Origin: Streptomyces sp. DG2A-72
Lineage (GTDB): Bacteria; Actinomycetota; Actinomycetes; Streptomycetales; Streptomycetaceae
Direction of reading: 5' to 3'
Length of the DNA stretch: 64,000 bases
NCBI RefSeq assembly: GCF_030499575.1
Contig: NZ_JASTLC010000001.1
Coordinates: forward strand, 8,642,001 to 8,706,000
Both the position numbers and the translations under genes were made by a program. Shown here piece by piece: positions 44,429 to 53,310 of the stretch. Numbering within the stretch: the stretch's first letter is position 1; each line of letters opens with the position of its first letter. Below the pieces are notes generated by a model that did no database searches, was not told the DNA's origin, and saw only the letters and a list, made by a program, of their open reading frames with translations.

Positions 44429-45499
44429 TCACTCGCCGTCGGCCAACTGCACCGTCCGCTCCGCCAGTTCGCTGATCCGTACCCCGTCGAAGCCGAACAC
44501 CGCACTGCGGACCGTGTCCTCCAGCGGCTCCTTCCACTGCTCCGGAATCGCGTCCGCACCGGTCAGCACACCGGCCACCGAACCCGCGGTCGCGCCGTTG
44601 GAGTCGGTGTCCAGGCCGCCGCGGACGGTGAGGGTGATGGTGCGGGTGAAGTCGCCGTCGCCGTACAGGAGCCCGGCGGTGAGCACCGCGGCGTTCGGGA
44701 CGGTGTGGATCCAGCCCAGCCCGGCGGTCTCCTCGGACACGGTGGTGAGCGTGTCCTCCCAGGTCATCCGGGTGTCGTGCAGCGAGACGACACGGCGTAC
44801 GGTGCGGGCCGTGCGGCTGCTCGCCGGGATCACGGCCAGCGCCTCGTCCACGGCGTGCCGCACCGTGGGCGCGGTGAACGCCGCCGCGATCAGCGCGGCC
44901 GCCCACATCGCGCCGTACACGCCGTTGCCGGTGTGGGACAGCACCGCGTCCCGGCGGGCGAGGGAGGCGGCGCGGCGGGGGACGCCGGGGCAGGTCCAGC
45001 CGTAGATGTCGGCGCGGATGAGGGCGCCGATCCACTCCTGGTACGGGTTGTCGACGGTGGCGGTCAGGGGCGGCTTGAGCCCGTTGGCGAGGTTCCGGTA
45101 CGCCGCCCGCTCGGCCGTGAACGTCTGCAGATACGGCATGCGCAGCAGCCACAGGTCGCCGACCTGCTCGGTGCTGAAGCCGAAGCCGTGGGTCTCCAGG
45201 AGGTCGAGGCCGAGGATCGCGTAGTCGACGTCGTCGTCACGGCAGCTGCCGTGGATACGGCCCCGGACGCACTGGCGCCACTCGGGCCGCAGCTCGAAGC
45301 CGTCGCTCTCGTCGACCGGCTCGGGCAGATAGTCGGTGAGGGGCAGGGCGGCGGCCTGCCGCAGATATCGGTCGATACGGTCCCGCGTCCACAGATCGCC
45401 CTGCTCGACCGGCTTGCCGAGCATGTTGCCCGCGATCCGGCCCAGCCAGCCCCCGAGGATGCGGTCCGCGAGCTCGTGCTCAGTGCCCACAGGGGTCAT
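44429..45499 (-). CDS. ADP-ribosylglycohydrolase family protein
   Basis: The 356-residue all-alpha ARH-type protein has the Mg ligands HGSCRDDDVDYAI near residue 90 and GGLDTDSNGATAGSVAG near residue 290. GGWLGRIAGNMLGKP is at the start. The family removes ADP-ribose from proteins or cleaves related glycosides. It is encoded upstream of the Nudix gene on the same strand with 98 bp between, so co-transcription is possible. Confidence 0.88.
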   Translation of the reverse strand: MTPVGTEHELADRILGGWLGRIAGNMLGKPVEQGDLWTRDRIDRYLRQAAALPLTDYLPEPVDESDGFELRPEWRQCVRGRIHGSCRDDDVDYAILGLDLLETHGFGFSTEQVGDLWLLRMPYLQTFTAERAAYRNLANGLKPPLTATVDNPYQEWIGALIRADIYGWTCPGVPRRAASLARRDAVLSHTGNGVYGAMWAAALIAAAFTAPTVRHAVDEALAVIPASSRTARTVRRVVSLHDTRMTWEDTLTTVSEETAGLGWIHTVPNAAVLTAGLLYGDGDFTRTITLTVRGGLDTDSNGATAGSVAGVLTGADAIPEQWKEPLEDTVRSAVFGFDGVRISELAERTVQLADGE

Positions 45500-45678
45500 A
45501 GGACCGGTCTACCCAATTCCGGGCGCGCCCGCTCGGGGTCGGGTGCTCGCACAGCGCGTTCCCAGCGGTGTCCCAGGCTCCGGTCGGGGCATGACGGCGG
45601 GGGGTTCCTCCGGTTAAGGTCACAGCGGCGCGACTGGCCTTGACATGTGCGAGGCCCGTAGAGCAAGGGGATGCAAAG

Positions 45679-46830
45679 GTGGCGAACGCTGCAGGCAGGG
45701 GGACCCAGAGGGTCCTCATCGCCGCGGACAAGTTCAAGGGGTCACTGACGGCCGTCCAGGTCGCCGAGCGGGTGACGGCCGGGCTGCGCAAGGTCGTGCC
45801 GAGCCTCCAGGTCGAGGCGCTGCCGGTCGCCGACGGCGGCGACGGAACGGTCGACGCGGCGGTCGCGGCCGGGTTCGAGCGGCGTGAGCTACGGGTCGCG
45901 GGCCCCCTCGGCAACGAGGTGACGGCCGCGTTCGCGCTGCGCGGTGACACCGCGGTCGTGGAGATGGCCGAGGCCAGCGGGCTGCAGCGGTTGCCGGCCG
46001 GCGTCTTCGCGCCGCTCACGGCATCGACGTACGGCTCCGGCGAGCTGTTGCGGGCCGCGCTGGACGCGGGCGCCCGCACGATCGTGTTCGGCGTCGGCGG
46101 CAGCGCGACCACGGACGGGGGTGCCGGGATGCTGTCCGCGCTCGGCGCGCGCTTCCTGGACGCGGACGGGGAGCCGCTGTCTCCGGGCGGCGGCGGACTG
46201 GCCGACCTGGTGTCGGCCGACCTGTCGGGCCTGGATCCGCGTCTCGGCGAGGTCGAGCTGGTGCTCGCCAGCGATGTCGACAACCCGCTGACCGGGCCGA
46301 AGGGGGCACCGGCGGTGTACGGCCCGCAGAAGGGCGCCTCCCCGGACGACGTACAGACGCTGGACGAGGCCCTCGCGCACTACGCCAAGACCCTGGAGTC
46401 GGCGATCGGCCCGAAGGCGGCCGAGTACGCCGCGTCGCCCGGCGCGGGCGCGGCCGGCGGCATCGGCTACGGCGCGCTGATCGTCGGCGCCCGCTTCCGC
46501 CCCGGCATCGAGGTCATGCTCGACGTCCTCGGCTTCGCACCCGCCCTGGACCGCGCCGACCTGGTGATCACCGGCGAGGGCTCCCTCGACGAGCAGACCC
46601 TGCACGGCAAGGCCCCGGCCGGGGTCGCCGCGGCGGCACGCGCGGAGGGCAAGGAGGTCGTCGCGGTGTGCGGCCGTCTCGCGCTTCCGCCGGAGGCGCT
46701 GGGGCGGGCCGGGATCCGCCGGGCGTATCCGTTGACGGATGTCGAGTCGGATGTGGCGAAGTGCATCGCGGATGCGGGGCCGATTCTGGAGCGGGTGGCT
46801 GAGTCCATCGCGCGGGACTTCCTGACCTGA
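45679..46830 (+). CDS. Glycerate kinase
   Basis: The 383-residue member of the GlxK/GarK family phosphorylates D-glycerate. Conserved blocks are IAADKFKGSLTAVQVAERV, LPVADGGDGTVDA, GVGGSATTDGGAGMLSALG and the C-terminal VITGEGSLDEQTLHGKAPAG. GTG 45679 has AAGGGGA 8 bp upstream; a start 39 bp earlier has none. It is monocistronic, with its own promoter region after the divergent ADP-ribosylglycohydrolase gene, and it ends before a strong terminator. Confidence 0.93.
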   Translation: MANAAGRGTQRVLIAADKFKGSLTAVQVAERVTAGLRKVVPSLQVEALPVADGGDGTVDAAVAAGFERRELRVAGPLGNEVTAAFALRGDTAVVEMAEASGLQRLPAGVFAPLTASTYGSGELLRAALDAGARTIVFGVGGSATTDGGAGMLSALGARFLDADGEPLSPGGGGLADLVSADLSGLDPRLGEVELVLASDVDNPLTGPKGAPAVYGPQKGASPDDVQTLDEALAHYAKTLESAIGPKAAEYAASPGAGAAGGIGYGALIVGARFRPGIEVMLDVLGFAPALDRADLVITGEGSLDEQTLHGKAPAGVAAAARAEGKEVVAVCGRLALPPEALGRAGIRRAYPLTDVESDVAKCIADAGPILERVAESIARDFLT

Positions 46831-46842
46831 CCTCCACGATGA

Positions 46843-46884
46843 ACGTGGAAGGCCCCGGATCCTGGGATCCGGGGCCTTCCACGT
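46843..46884. terminator. Perfect 20-bp inverted repeat, bidirectional terminator
   Basis: The arms 46843-46862 and 46865-46884 are exact complements (ACGTGGAAGGCCCCGGATCC and its reverse) with only TG between. The element lies between the convergent glycerate kinase and pssA genes, so it should terminate both transcripts. Confidence 0.9.
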
Positions 46885-46916
46885 CATACGACCCTCAAGC
46901 AGTCGTCATACCGCCG

Positions 46917-47774
46917 CTAGGGGAGTTGCGCCGCCCGTGCCTCACGCCGGTTGTCGCGGAAGTTGTTCACCCGGCGGGCCGTGGCGAACAGCGGGATCAC
47001 CGCGCCCATGACGAGCTGCAGGGCGCAGCCGGTCTGCAGGAGGAGCTGGCCGCTGGGGGCGTCGAACGCCCAGGCGGTCAGGAGGCCCATGGAGACGACG
47101 ATCCAGGACAGCATCGCCACGGCGAGGCGACCCCGCGGCTTGGGGTACTCGACCCGGCTGACCATCAGCCACGCGGTGCCGAGGATCGCCAGCAGCGTCG
47201 CCACGAAGGGCAGCTCAAGGAGCACGATCGAGACCACCGTCAGCGCCCCGAAGGGGCTCGGCATGCCCTGGAACATGCCGTTCGTCGGTGTCACGCACGA
47301 GAAGCGGGCAAGCCGCAGCACCACCGCCAAGAGCACCACGACCGCTCCGACCGCGGCCACCTTCTGGTACGCGTCGTCCGCGACCATGCCGTAGACCAGG
47401 ACGAAGTACGCCGGGGCCAGGCCGAAGCTGATCAGGTCCGAGAGGTTGTCCAGCTCGGCGCCCATGGGGGAGGAGCGCAGCTTGCGCGCCACCAGGCCGT
47501 CGAACAGGTCGAAGACCGCCGCGCACAGCATCAGGATGACCGCCGTGGCCGCGCTGTTGCGGGCCATGCCGGTTTCCTGGCTGTCGGTGAGGTGCGGGAT
47601 CAGGATGCCGGTGGTGGTGAAGTACACCGCCATGAAGCCGCACGTGGCGTTGCCGAGGGTGAGGGTGTCCGCTATCGAGAGGCGGAGAGAAAGAGGCATC
47701 TCCTCCTCTTCGTCCACCACCTCGTCGGCCTCCGGCACCCAGCCTGCCTGTGTCTCAGGATCAATCACGGTCAA
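46917..47774 (-). CDS. pssA: CDP-diacylglycerol--serine O-phosphatidyltransferase
   Basis: The 285-residue membrane enzyme condenses CDP-diacylglycerol with serine. The CDP-alcohol phosphotransferase motif is complete (DG, then AR in DGLVARKLR, then G, D and D in MGAELDNLSD). About seven to eight helices follow an acidic N-terminus. It overlaps the upstream psd gene by 14 bp. The pair makes phosphatidylserine and then phosphatidylethanolamine. Confidence 0.95.
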   Translation of the reverse strand: MTVIDPETQAGWVPEADEVVDEEEEMPLSLRLSIADTLTLGNATCGFMAVYFTTTGILIPHLTDSQETGMARNSAATAVILMLCAAVFDLFDGLVARKLRSSPMGAELDNLSDLISFGLAPAYFVLVYGMVADDAYQKVAAVGAVVVLLAVVLRLARFSCVTPTNGMFQGMPSPFGALTVVSIVLLELPFVATLLAILGTAWLMVSRVEYPKPRGRLAVAMLSWIVVSMGLLTAWAFDAPSGQLLLQTGCALQLVMGAVIPLFATARRVNNFRDNRREARAAQLP

Positions 47775-48417
47775 TGCGAGTCACCCCAGCCACGGTCTTC
47801 TGCCCGACCTCGACCGAGACCTCCACGCCCTCGGGCAGGTAGATGTCGACACGCGAGCCGAAGCGGATCAGGCCGATCCGGTCACCCTGCTCGACCTTCG
47901 TGCCCTGGGGCACGTACGGCACGATGCGACGGGCGACCGCGCCGGCGATCTGGATCATTTCGATGTCGCCGAGTTCGGTGTCGAAGTGCCAGACTACGCG
48001 CTCGTTGTTCTCGCTCTCCTTGTTGAACGCCGGAACGAACCCGCCGGGGATGTGCTCGACCGACGTCACGGTACCGGCGAGCGGAGCACGGTTGACATGG
48101 ACGTTGAGCGGGCTCATGAAGATCGCGACGCGGGTACGCCCGTCCTTCCACGGCATGATGCTCTGCACCACACCGTCGGCCGGCGAGATGACCCGGCCCG
48201 GGGCGATCTCGCGCTCGGGGTCGCGGAAGAACCACAGCATGCCCGCCGCGAGCGCGGTGGCGGGTACGGCCACGGCCCTGGCGGCGCCGGAGCGGCGCGC
48301 GCGGGCCAGGCTGAGGGCTGCGGTGGCGACGGTCGGGAGAAGCCACGGCGATGCTCCGCGCGCGAGGCGTACGCCTGCCAGGCTGTCGCGTGGTGCAGAG
48401 GTTTGGCTGTGGGGCAT
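47761..48417 (-). CDS. psd: Phosphatidylserine decarboxylase, short type
   Basis: The 218-residue pyruvoyl enzyme self-cleaves at the Gly-Ser of RFGSRVDIYLPEG to create its pyruvoyl group. WFFRDPEREIAPG and ISPADGVVQSI, MSPLNVHVNRAPLAG are family blocks. A hydrophobic segment near residues 25-60 anchors it. ATG 48417 (MPHSQTSAP) is chosen because family homology starts soon after; the frame is open further upstream without a ribosome site. It is the first gene of the psd-pssA operon. Confidence 0.95.
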   Translation of the reverse strand: MPHSQTSAPRDSLAGVRLARGASPWLLPTVATAALSLARARRSGAARAVAVPATALAAGMLWFFRDPEREIAPGRVISPADGVVQSIMPWKDGRTRVAIFMSPLNVHVNRAPLAGTVTSVEHIPGGFVPAFNKESENNERVVWHFDTELGDIEMIQIAGAVARRIVPYVPQGTKVEQGDRIGLIRFGSRVDIYLPEGVEVSVEVGQKTVAGVTRIDRD

Positions 48418-48543
48418 GGATGACCTTCGTAGCGGATGATGCCGCGCTGCGTGAGGGGGACGGCGGCTTTCACGCGATCGTACCGGTCGCGGGCTACAAC
48501 TGGGCAAGCCAGGAAGCCGAGTCGGCGGCCGAAGAGTGTTGAC

Positions 48544-48576
48544 GGGGTGTGATCTCCTTCGCGAAGAAAACACCCC
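48544..48576. other. Inverted repeats between psd and mcd
   Basis: GGGGTGT (48544-48550) and ACACCCC (48570-48576) enclose a 10-bp palindrome CTTCGCGAAG (48557-48566). It lies just past the mcd stop and upstream of psd, so it could end the ccr-to-mcd transcript or serve as an operator of psd. Confidence 0.4.
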
Positions 48577-48588
48577 CAACCCGGACAT

Positions 48589-49794
48589 CTAGCCCTGGAG
48601 TCGATACTCTTCGAGCAGCCTGCGACCGATGATCATTTTCTGGATCTCGGCGGTACCTTCACCGATCAGCAGCATCGGAGCCTCTCGGTAGAGGCGCTCG
48701 ATCTCGTACTCCTTGGAGAAGCCGTAGCCGCCGTGGATCCGGAAGGCGTCCTCCACGACCTCCTTGCAGTACTCGGAGGCGAGGTACTTCGCCATCCCAG
48801 CCTCAAGGTCGTTTCGTTCTCCGGAGTCCTTTTTGCGTGCCGCGTTCACCATCATCGCATGCGCGGCCTCGACCTTGGTAGCCATCTCGGCCAGCTTGAA
48901 CTGGATCGCCTGGTGCTGGGCGATCGGTTTGCCGAAAGTGTGACGCTGCTGGGCGTACTGGACGCCGAGCTCGAAAGCACGCTGAGCGACACCGCAACCA
49001 CGTGCCGCCACGTTGACGCGGCCGACCTCCACGCCGTCCATCATCTGGTAAAAACCCCGGCCGGTCTCGCCGCCGAGCACACGGTTGGCCGGAATCCGCA
49101 GGCCATCCATGATGAGCTCGGTCGTGTCGACGCCCTTGTAGCCCATCTTGTCGATCTTCCCGGGGATGGTCAGGCCGGGGCGGACCTCTCCGAAGCCGGG
49201 CTCCTTCTCGACGAGGAAGGTCGTCATCGACTTGTGGGGGGCGGTGCCCTCAGGGTGTCCTTCGTCACTCTTCACGAGGACGGCGACCAGAGTCGACGTA
49301 CCGCCGTTCGTCAGCCACATCTTCTGGCCGTTCAGGACGTACTCGTCGCCGTCCTTGACCGCCTTCGACGTGATGGCCGACACATCGGAACCCAGCGCCG
49401 GCTCCGACATCGAGAAGGCGCCGCGGATCTCACCGGCCGCCATCCTCGGCAGGAAGTAGTCCCTCTGCTCGTCGGTGCCGTGCTGCTTGAGCATGTACGC
49501 CACGATGAAGTGCGTGTTGATGATGCCGGACACCGACATCCAGCCGCGTGCGATCTCCTCGACACACAGGGCGTACGTCAGAAGGGACTCGCCCAGGCCG
49601 CCGTACTCCTCCGGGATCATCAGGCCGAACAGGCCCAACTCCTTGAGGCCGTCGACGATCTGCTGCGGGTACTCGTCGCGGTGCTCCAGCTCGGTCGCGA
49701 CCGGGATGATCTCCTTGTCCACGAAGTCGCGGACGGTGGACAGGATCTCCTGCTGGATGTCCGTCAGACCGGCGGTCTGGGCGAGTCGCGCCAT
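48589..49794 (-). CDS. mcd: Acyl-CoA dehydrogenase, probable (2S)-methylsuccinyl-CoA dehydrogenase
   Basis: The 401-residue FAD acyl-CoA dehydrogenase fold has an N-terminal helical domain, the AFSMSEPALGSDVSAI and MWLTNGG strands, QRHTFGKPIAQHQAIQFKLA, and the C-terminal base region DAFRIHGGYGFSKEYEIERLYREA. As last gene of an operon with ccr, ecm, mcl and mch it is expected to oxidise methylsuccinyl-CoA to mesaconyl-CoA. On sequence alone it could be another short-chain dehydrogenase. ATG 49794 overlaps the end region of mch closely (2-bp gap). Confidence 0.88.
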   Translation of the reverse strand: MARLAQTAGLTDIQQEILSTVRDFVDKEIIPVATELEHRDEYPQQIVDGLKELGLFGLMIPEEYGGLGESLLTYALCVEEIARGWMSVSGIINTHFIVAYMLKQHGTDEQRDYFLPRMAAGEIRGAFSMSEPALGSDVSAITSKAVKDGDEYVLNGQKMWLTNGGTSTLVAVLVKSDEGHPEGTAPHKSMTTFLVEKEPGFGEVRPGLTIPGKIDKMGYKGVDTTELIMDGLRIPANRVLGGETGRGFYQMMDGVEVGRVNVAARGCGVAQRAFELGVQYAQQRHTFGKPIAQHQAIQFKLAEMATKVEAAHAMMVNAARKKDSGERNDLEAGMAKYLASEYCKEVVEDAFRIHGGYGFSKEYEIERLYREAPMLLIGEGTAEIQKMIIGRRLLEEYRLQG

Positions 49795-49796
49795 GG

Positions 49797-50309
49797 CTAC
49801 TTCTCCTGCTGCTTCAGGTCCGGGCGGCCCGGCTGCTCGCCGCCGCGCTCCTTGATGTACGTCTCGGTCGGCACCATGACCTTGCGGCGGAACACGCAGA
49901 CCAGCGTGCCGTCCTGCTTGTAGCCCTTGGTCTCGACGTGGACGATGCCGCGGTCGTTCTTCGACTTGGACGGCCACTTGTCGAGCACCGTCGTCTGGCC
50001 GTAGATCGTGTCGCCGTGGAAGGTCGGCGCCACGTGCTTGAGCGACTCGATCTCCAGGTTGGCGATCGCCTTGCCGGAGATGTCCGGCACGGACATGCCG
50101 AGCAGGAGGGAGTAGATGTAGTTCCCGACCACCACGTTCTTGCCGAAGTCCGTCGTGTTCTCGGCGTAGTTGGCGTCCATGTGGAGCGGGTGGTGGTTCA
50201 TGGTGAGGAGACAGAACAGGTGGTCGTCGTACTCCGTGACCGTCTTGCCCGGCCAGTGCTTGTACGTCGCCCCGACCTCGAACTCCTCGTAGGTGCGTCC
50301 GAACTGCAT
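49797..50309 (-). CDS. mch: MaoC-like hydratase, probable mesaconyl-CoA hydratase
   Basis: The 170-residue single hot-dog MaoC domain has the hydratase motif with catalytic Asp/His (LLTMNHHPLHMDANYAE) and GNYIYSLLLGMSVPDISG. It would add water to mesaconyl-CoA to give beta-methylmalyl-CoA in the ethylmalonyl-CoA pathway. It has a 5-bp gap to the lyase gene upstream and 2 bp to the dehydrogenase downstream. Assignment to this step rests on the operon; the MaoC fold itself is certain. Confidence 0.87.
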   Translation of the reverse strand: MQFGRTYEEFEVGATYKHWPGKTVTEYDDHLFCLLTMNHHPLHMDANYAENTTDFGKNVVVGNYIYSLLLGMSVPDISGKAIANLEIESLKHVAPTFHGDTIYGQTTVLDKWPSKSKNDRGIVHVETKGYKQDGTLVCVFRRKVMVPTETYIKERGGEQPGRPDLKQQEK

Positions 50310-50314
50310 GGCGC

Positions 50315-51277
50315 TCAGCCCTCCGGAATCTCGAACTTGCTGGTGCGCCGCATGCCGGCCGCGCGGCCCTTGCCGGAGATGACCAGCGCCATCTTGCGGC
50401 TGGCCTCGTCGATCATCTCGTCGCCGAGCATCGCCGAGCCCTTCTTGCCGCCCGCCTCGGACGTGTAGTGGTCGTACGCGTCCAGGATCAGCTCGGCGTG
50501 GTCGTAGTCCTCCTGCGAGGGCGAGAAGATCTCGTTGGACGCCTCGACCTGGCCCGGGTGCAGCACCCACTTGCCGTCGAAGCCGAGGGCGGCGGCGCGC
50601 TGGGCGACCTCGCGGTAGCCGTCGATGTTGCGGATCTGGAGGTAGGGGCCGTCGATCGCCTGGAGGTTGTTGGCGCGGGCGGCCATCAGGATCTTCATCA
50701 GGATGTAGTGGTAGGCGTCCGCCGGGTAGCCGGGCGGCTGCTCGCCCACGACCAGCGACTTCATGTTGATCGACGCCATGAAGTCGGCCGGGCCGAAGAT
50801 GATCGTCTCGACGCGCGGGGAGGCCTGCGCGATCTCGTTGACGTTGTTCAGGCCCTGGGCGTTCTCGATCTGCGCCTCGATGCCGATCTTGCCGACCTCG
50901 AAGCCCATCGTCTTCTCGATCTGCGTCAGCAGCAGGTCCAGGGCGACGATCTGCTGGGCGTCCTGGACCTTCGGCAGCATGATGCAGTCCAGGTTCGGGC
51001 CCGCGCCCTCGACCACCGTCACGACATCGCGGTACGTCCACTCGGTCGTCCAGTCGTTGACGCGCACGACCCTCGTCTTGCCCGTCCAGTCGCCCTCGTT
51101 GAGGAACTTGACGATGGTGTGCCGCGCCTCGGGCTTGGCGAGTGGCGCGCACGCGTCCTCTAGGTCGAGGAATACCTGGTCGGCGGGGAGGCCCTGCGCC
51201 TTCTCCAGGAAGCGCGGGTTCGAGCCCGGTACGGCCAGGCAGGAGCGCCGCGGGCGAAGGCGGTTGACGGTCGTCAT
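50315..51277 (-). CDS. mcl1: HpcH/HpaI aldolase, L-malyl-CoA/beta-methylmalyl-CoA lyase
   Basis: The 320-residue CitE-like TIM barrel has SCLAVPGSNPRFLEKA at the start, the metal-ligand Glu/Asp in VFLDLEDACAP, RVNDWTTEW, IEAQIENAQGLNN (second metal Glu) and the C-terminal KWVLHPGQVEASNEIF. It splits beta-methylmalyl-CoA to glyoxylate and propionyl-CoA, and malyl-CoA to acetyl-CoA. Its stop and start overlap or nearly touch neighbouring pathway genes (4-bp overlap with ecm). Confidence 0.9.
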   Translation of the reverse strand: MTTVNRLRPRRSCLAVPGSNPRFLEKAQGLPADQVFLDLEDACAPLAKPEARHTIVKFLNEGDWTGKTRVVRVNDWTTEWTYRDVVTVVEGAGPNLDCIMLPKVQDAQQIVALDLLLTQIEKTMGFEVGKIGIEAQIENAQGLNNVNEIAQASPRVETIIFGPADFMASINMKSLVVGEQPPGYPADAYHYILMKILMAARANNLQAIDGPYLQIRNIDGYREVAQRAAALGFDGKWVLHPGQVEASNEIFSPSQEDYDHAELILDAYDHYTSEAGGKKGSAMLGDEMIDEASRKMALVISGKGRAAGMRRTSKFEIPEG

Positions 51278-53301
51278 GCGGGGACCTCCAGGGGGTCGAG
51301 CTTGTTCGCTTTCCGGATCTCGTCGACGATGCGGCCGATGATTCCGGTGATGTCGAAGTCCTTCGGGGTGAAGACGGCGGCCACACCCGCCGCCCTCAGC
51401 TGCTCGGCGTCGCCATTGGGGATGATCCCACCGGCGATGACAGGTATCTCTGTGGCACCGGCCACATGGAGGCGTTCCAGCACGTCCGGCACCAGCTGAG
51501 CGTGCGACCCGGAGAGGATCGACAGGCCCACCGCGTGCACGTCCTCGGCGAGGGCGGCGTCCACGATCTGCTCCGGCGTGAGCCGGATGCCCTGGTACAC
51601 CACTTCGAAGCCGGCGTCACGCGCGCGTACGGCGATCTGCTCGGCGCCGTTGGAGTGCCCGTCCAGGCCCGGCTTGCCGACCAGGAAGCGGAGCTTGCCG
51701 ACACCGAGGTCACGGGCGGTCTCGTCCACCCGGCGGCGGACGAGCGCCATCGCGGTGCCCTCCTCGGCGGTCACCGCGACCGGCGCGGAGGACACGCCCG
51801 TCGGTGCCCGGAACTCGCCGAACACCTCGCGCAGGGCCCCGGCCCACTCGCCGGTCGTGACCCCGGCGCGGGCGCACTCCAGGGTGGCCTCCATGAGGTT
51901 GGCGGTGCCCTTCGCGGCCTCCTTCAGCTTCTCCAGCGCCTTGCAGGGGCGCGGGTGGTTGAAGGGCGGCTGGTAGCGGGTGTCACGCCAGTGCGCCAGG
52001 GCGTTCACGACGCGCGCCTCGACAGCGGGGTCGACCGTATGGATCGCGGCGTCGAGGTCGGCCGTGAGCGGGTTCGGTTCGGTCGACTCGTAGATGTTGA
52101 CGCCGACGATCTTCTCCCGGCCGGACTCGATACGAGCACGGCGCTCCGCGTGGGACGCCACGAGCTGCGACTTGAGATAGCCCGACTCGACGGCGGCCAT
52201 CGCGCCGCCCATCTCCTGGATCCGGTCGATCTCCGCGAGGGACTCCTCGACGAGCTTCACGACCTTCGCCTCGATGACGTGCGAGCCCTCGAAGATGTCC
52301 TCGTACTCCAGCAGGTTGCTCTCATGGGCGAGCACCTGCTGGATGCGCAGCGACCACTGCTGGTCCCAGGGGCGGGGCAGACCCAATGCCTCGTTCCAGG
52401 CGGGGAGTTGGACGGCACGCGCGCGTGCGTCCTTCGAGAGGGTCACGGCCAGCATCTCCAGCACGATCCGCTGGACGTTGTTCTCCGGCTGCGCCTCGGT
52501 CAGGCCGAGGGAGTTGACCTGGACGCCGTACCGGAAACGGCGCTGCTTGGGGTTCTCGATGCCGTACCGCTCGCGCGTGATCTCGTCCCAGATCCGGCCG
52601 AACGCCCGCATCTTGCACATCTCCTCGATGAAGCGGACGCCCGCGTTCACGAAGAAGGAGATACGGGCGACGACATCGCCCATGCGTTCCTGCGGCACCT
52701 GGCCGCTGTCGCGCACGGCGTCGAGCACGGCGATGGCGGTGGACATCGCGTACGCGATCTCCTGCACCGGCGTGGCGCCCGCCTCCTGCAGGTGGTAGCT
52801 GCAGATGTTGATCGGGTTCCACTTGGGGATGTGGGAGACCGTGTACGCGATCATGTCCGTCGTCAGGCGGAGCGACGGCCCCGGCGGGAACACATGCGTC
52901 CCCCGCGACAGGTACTCCTTGACGATGTCGTTCTGGGTCGTCCCCTGGAGCTGGGTGATGTCGGCACCCTGCTCCTCCGCGACGACCTGATAGAGCGCCA
53001 GCAGCCACATGGCGGTGGCGTTGATCGTCATCGAGGTGTTCATCTGCTCCAGGGGGATGTCCTGGAACAGCCGGCGCATGTCACCGACGTGCGACACCGG
53101 GACCCCGACCCGGCCGACCTCGCCACGGGCGAGGATGTGGTCCGGGTCGTAGCCGGTCTGCGTCGGCAGGTCGAACGCCACCGACAGACCCGTCTGGCCC
53201 TTGGCGAGGTTGCGCCGGTACAACTCGTTGGACGCCTCGGCGGTGGAGTGACCGGCATAGGTCCGCATGAGCCACGGCCGGTCCTTCTGACGCTCAGTCA
53301 T
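51274..53301 (-). CDS. ecm: Ethylmalonyl-CoA mutase (B12-dependent)
   Basis: The 675-residue acyl-CoA mutase is shorter than MutB. It has the mutase barrel ([34 protein letters not shown]) and a B12 domain with GLDGHSNG (cobalt His about 549), SILSGSH and IAGGIIPNGD. The single-chain form plus position next to ccr identifies Ecm (formerly MeaA) rather than methylmalonyl- or isobutyryl-CoA mutase. It converts ethylmalonyl-CoA to methylsuccinyl-CoA. It starts 9 bp after the ccr stop. Confidence 0.94.
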   Translation of the reverse strand: MTERQKDRPWLMRTYAGHSTAEASNELYRRNLAKGQTGLSVAFDLPTQTGYDPDHILARGEVGRVGVPVSHVGDMRRLFQDIPLEQMNTSMTINATAMWLLALYQVVAEEQGADITQLQGTTQNDIVKEYLSRGTHVFPPGPSLRLTTDMIAYTVSHIPKWNPINICSYHLQEAGATPVQEIAYAMSTAIAVLDAVRDSGQVPQERMGDVVARISFFVNAGVRFIEEMCKMRAFGRIWDEITRERYGIENPKQRRFRYGVQVNSLGLTEAQPENNVQRIVLEMLAVTLSKDARARAVQLPAWNEALGLPRPWDQQWSLRIQQVLAHESNLLEYEDIFEGSHVIEAKVVKLVEESLAEIDRIQEMGGAMAAVESGYLKSQLVASHAERRARIESGREKIVGVNIYESTEPNPLTADLDAAIHTVDPAVEARVVNALAHWRDTRYQPPFNHPRPCKALEKLKEAAKGTANLMEATLECARAGVTTGEWAGALREVFGEFRAPTGVSSAPVAVTAEEGTAMALVRRRVDETARDLGVGKLRFLVGKPGLDGHSNGAEQIAVRARDAGFEVVYQGIRLTPEQIVDAALAEDVHAVGLSILSGSHAQLVPDVLERLHVAGATEIPVIAGGIIPNGDAEQLRAAGVAAVFTPKDFDITGIIGRIVDEIRKANKLDPLEVPA

Positions 53302-53310
53302 GTGCCAACC

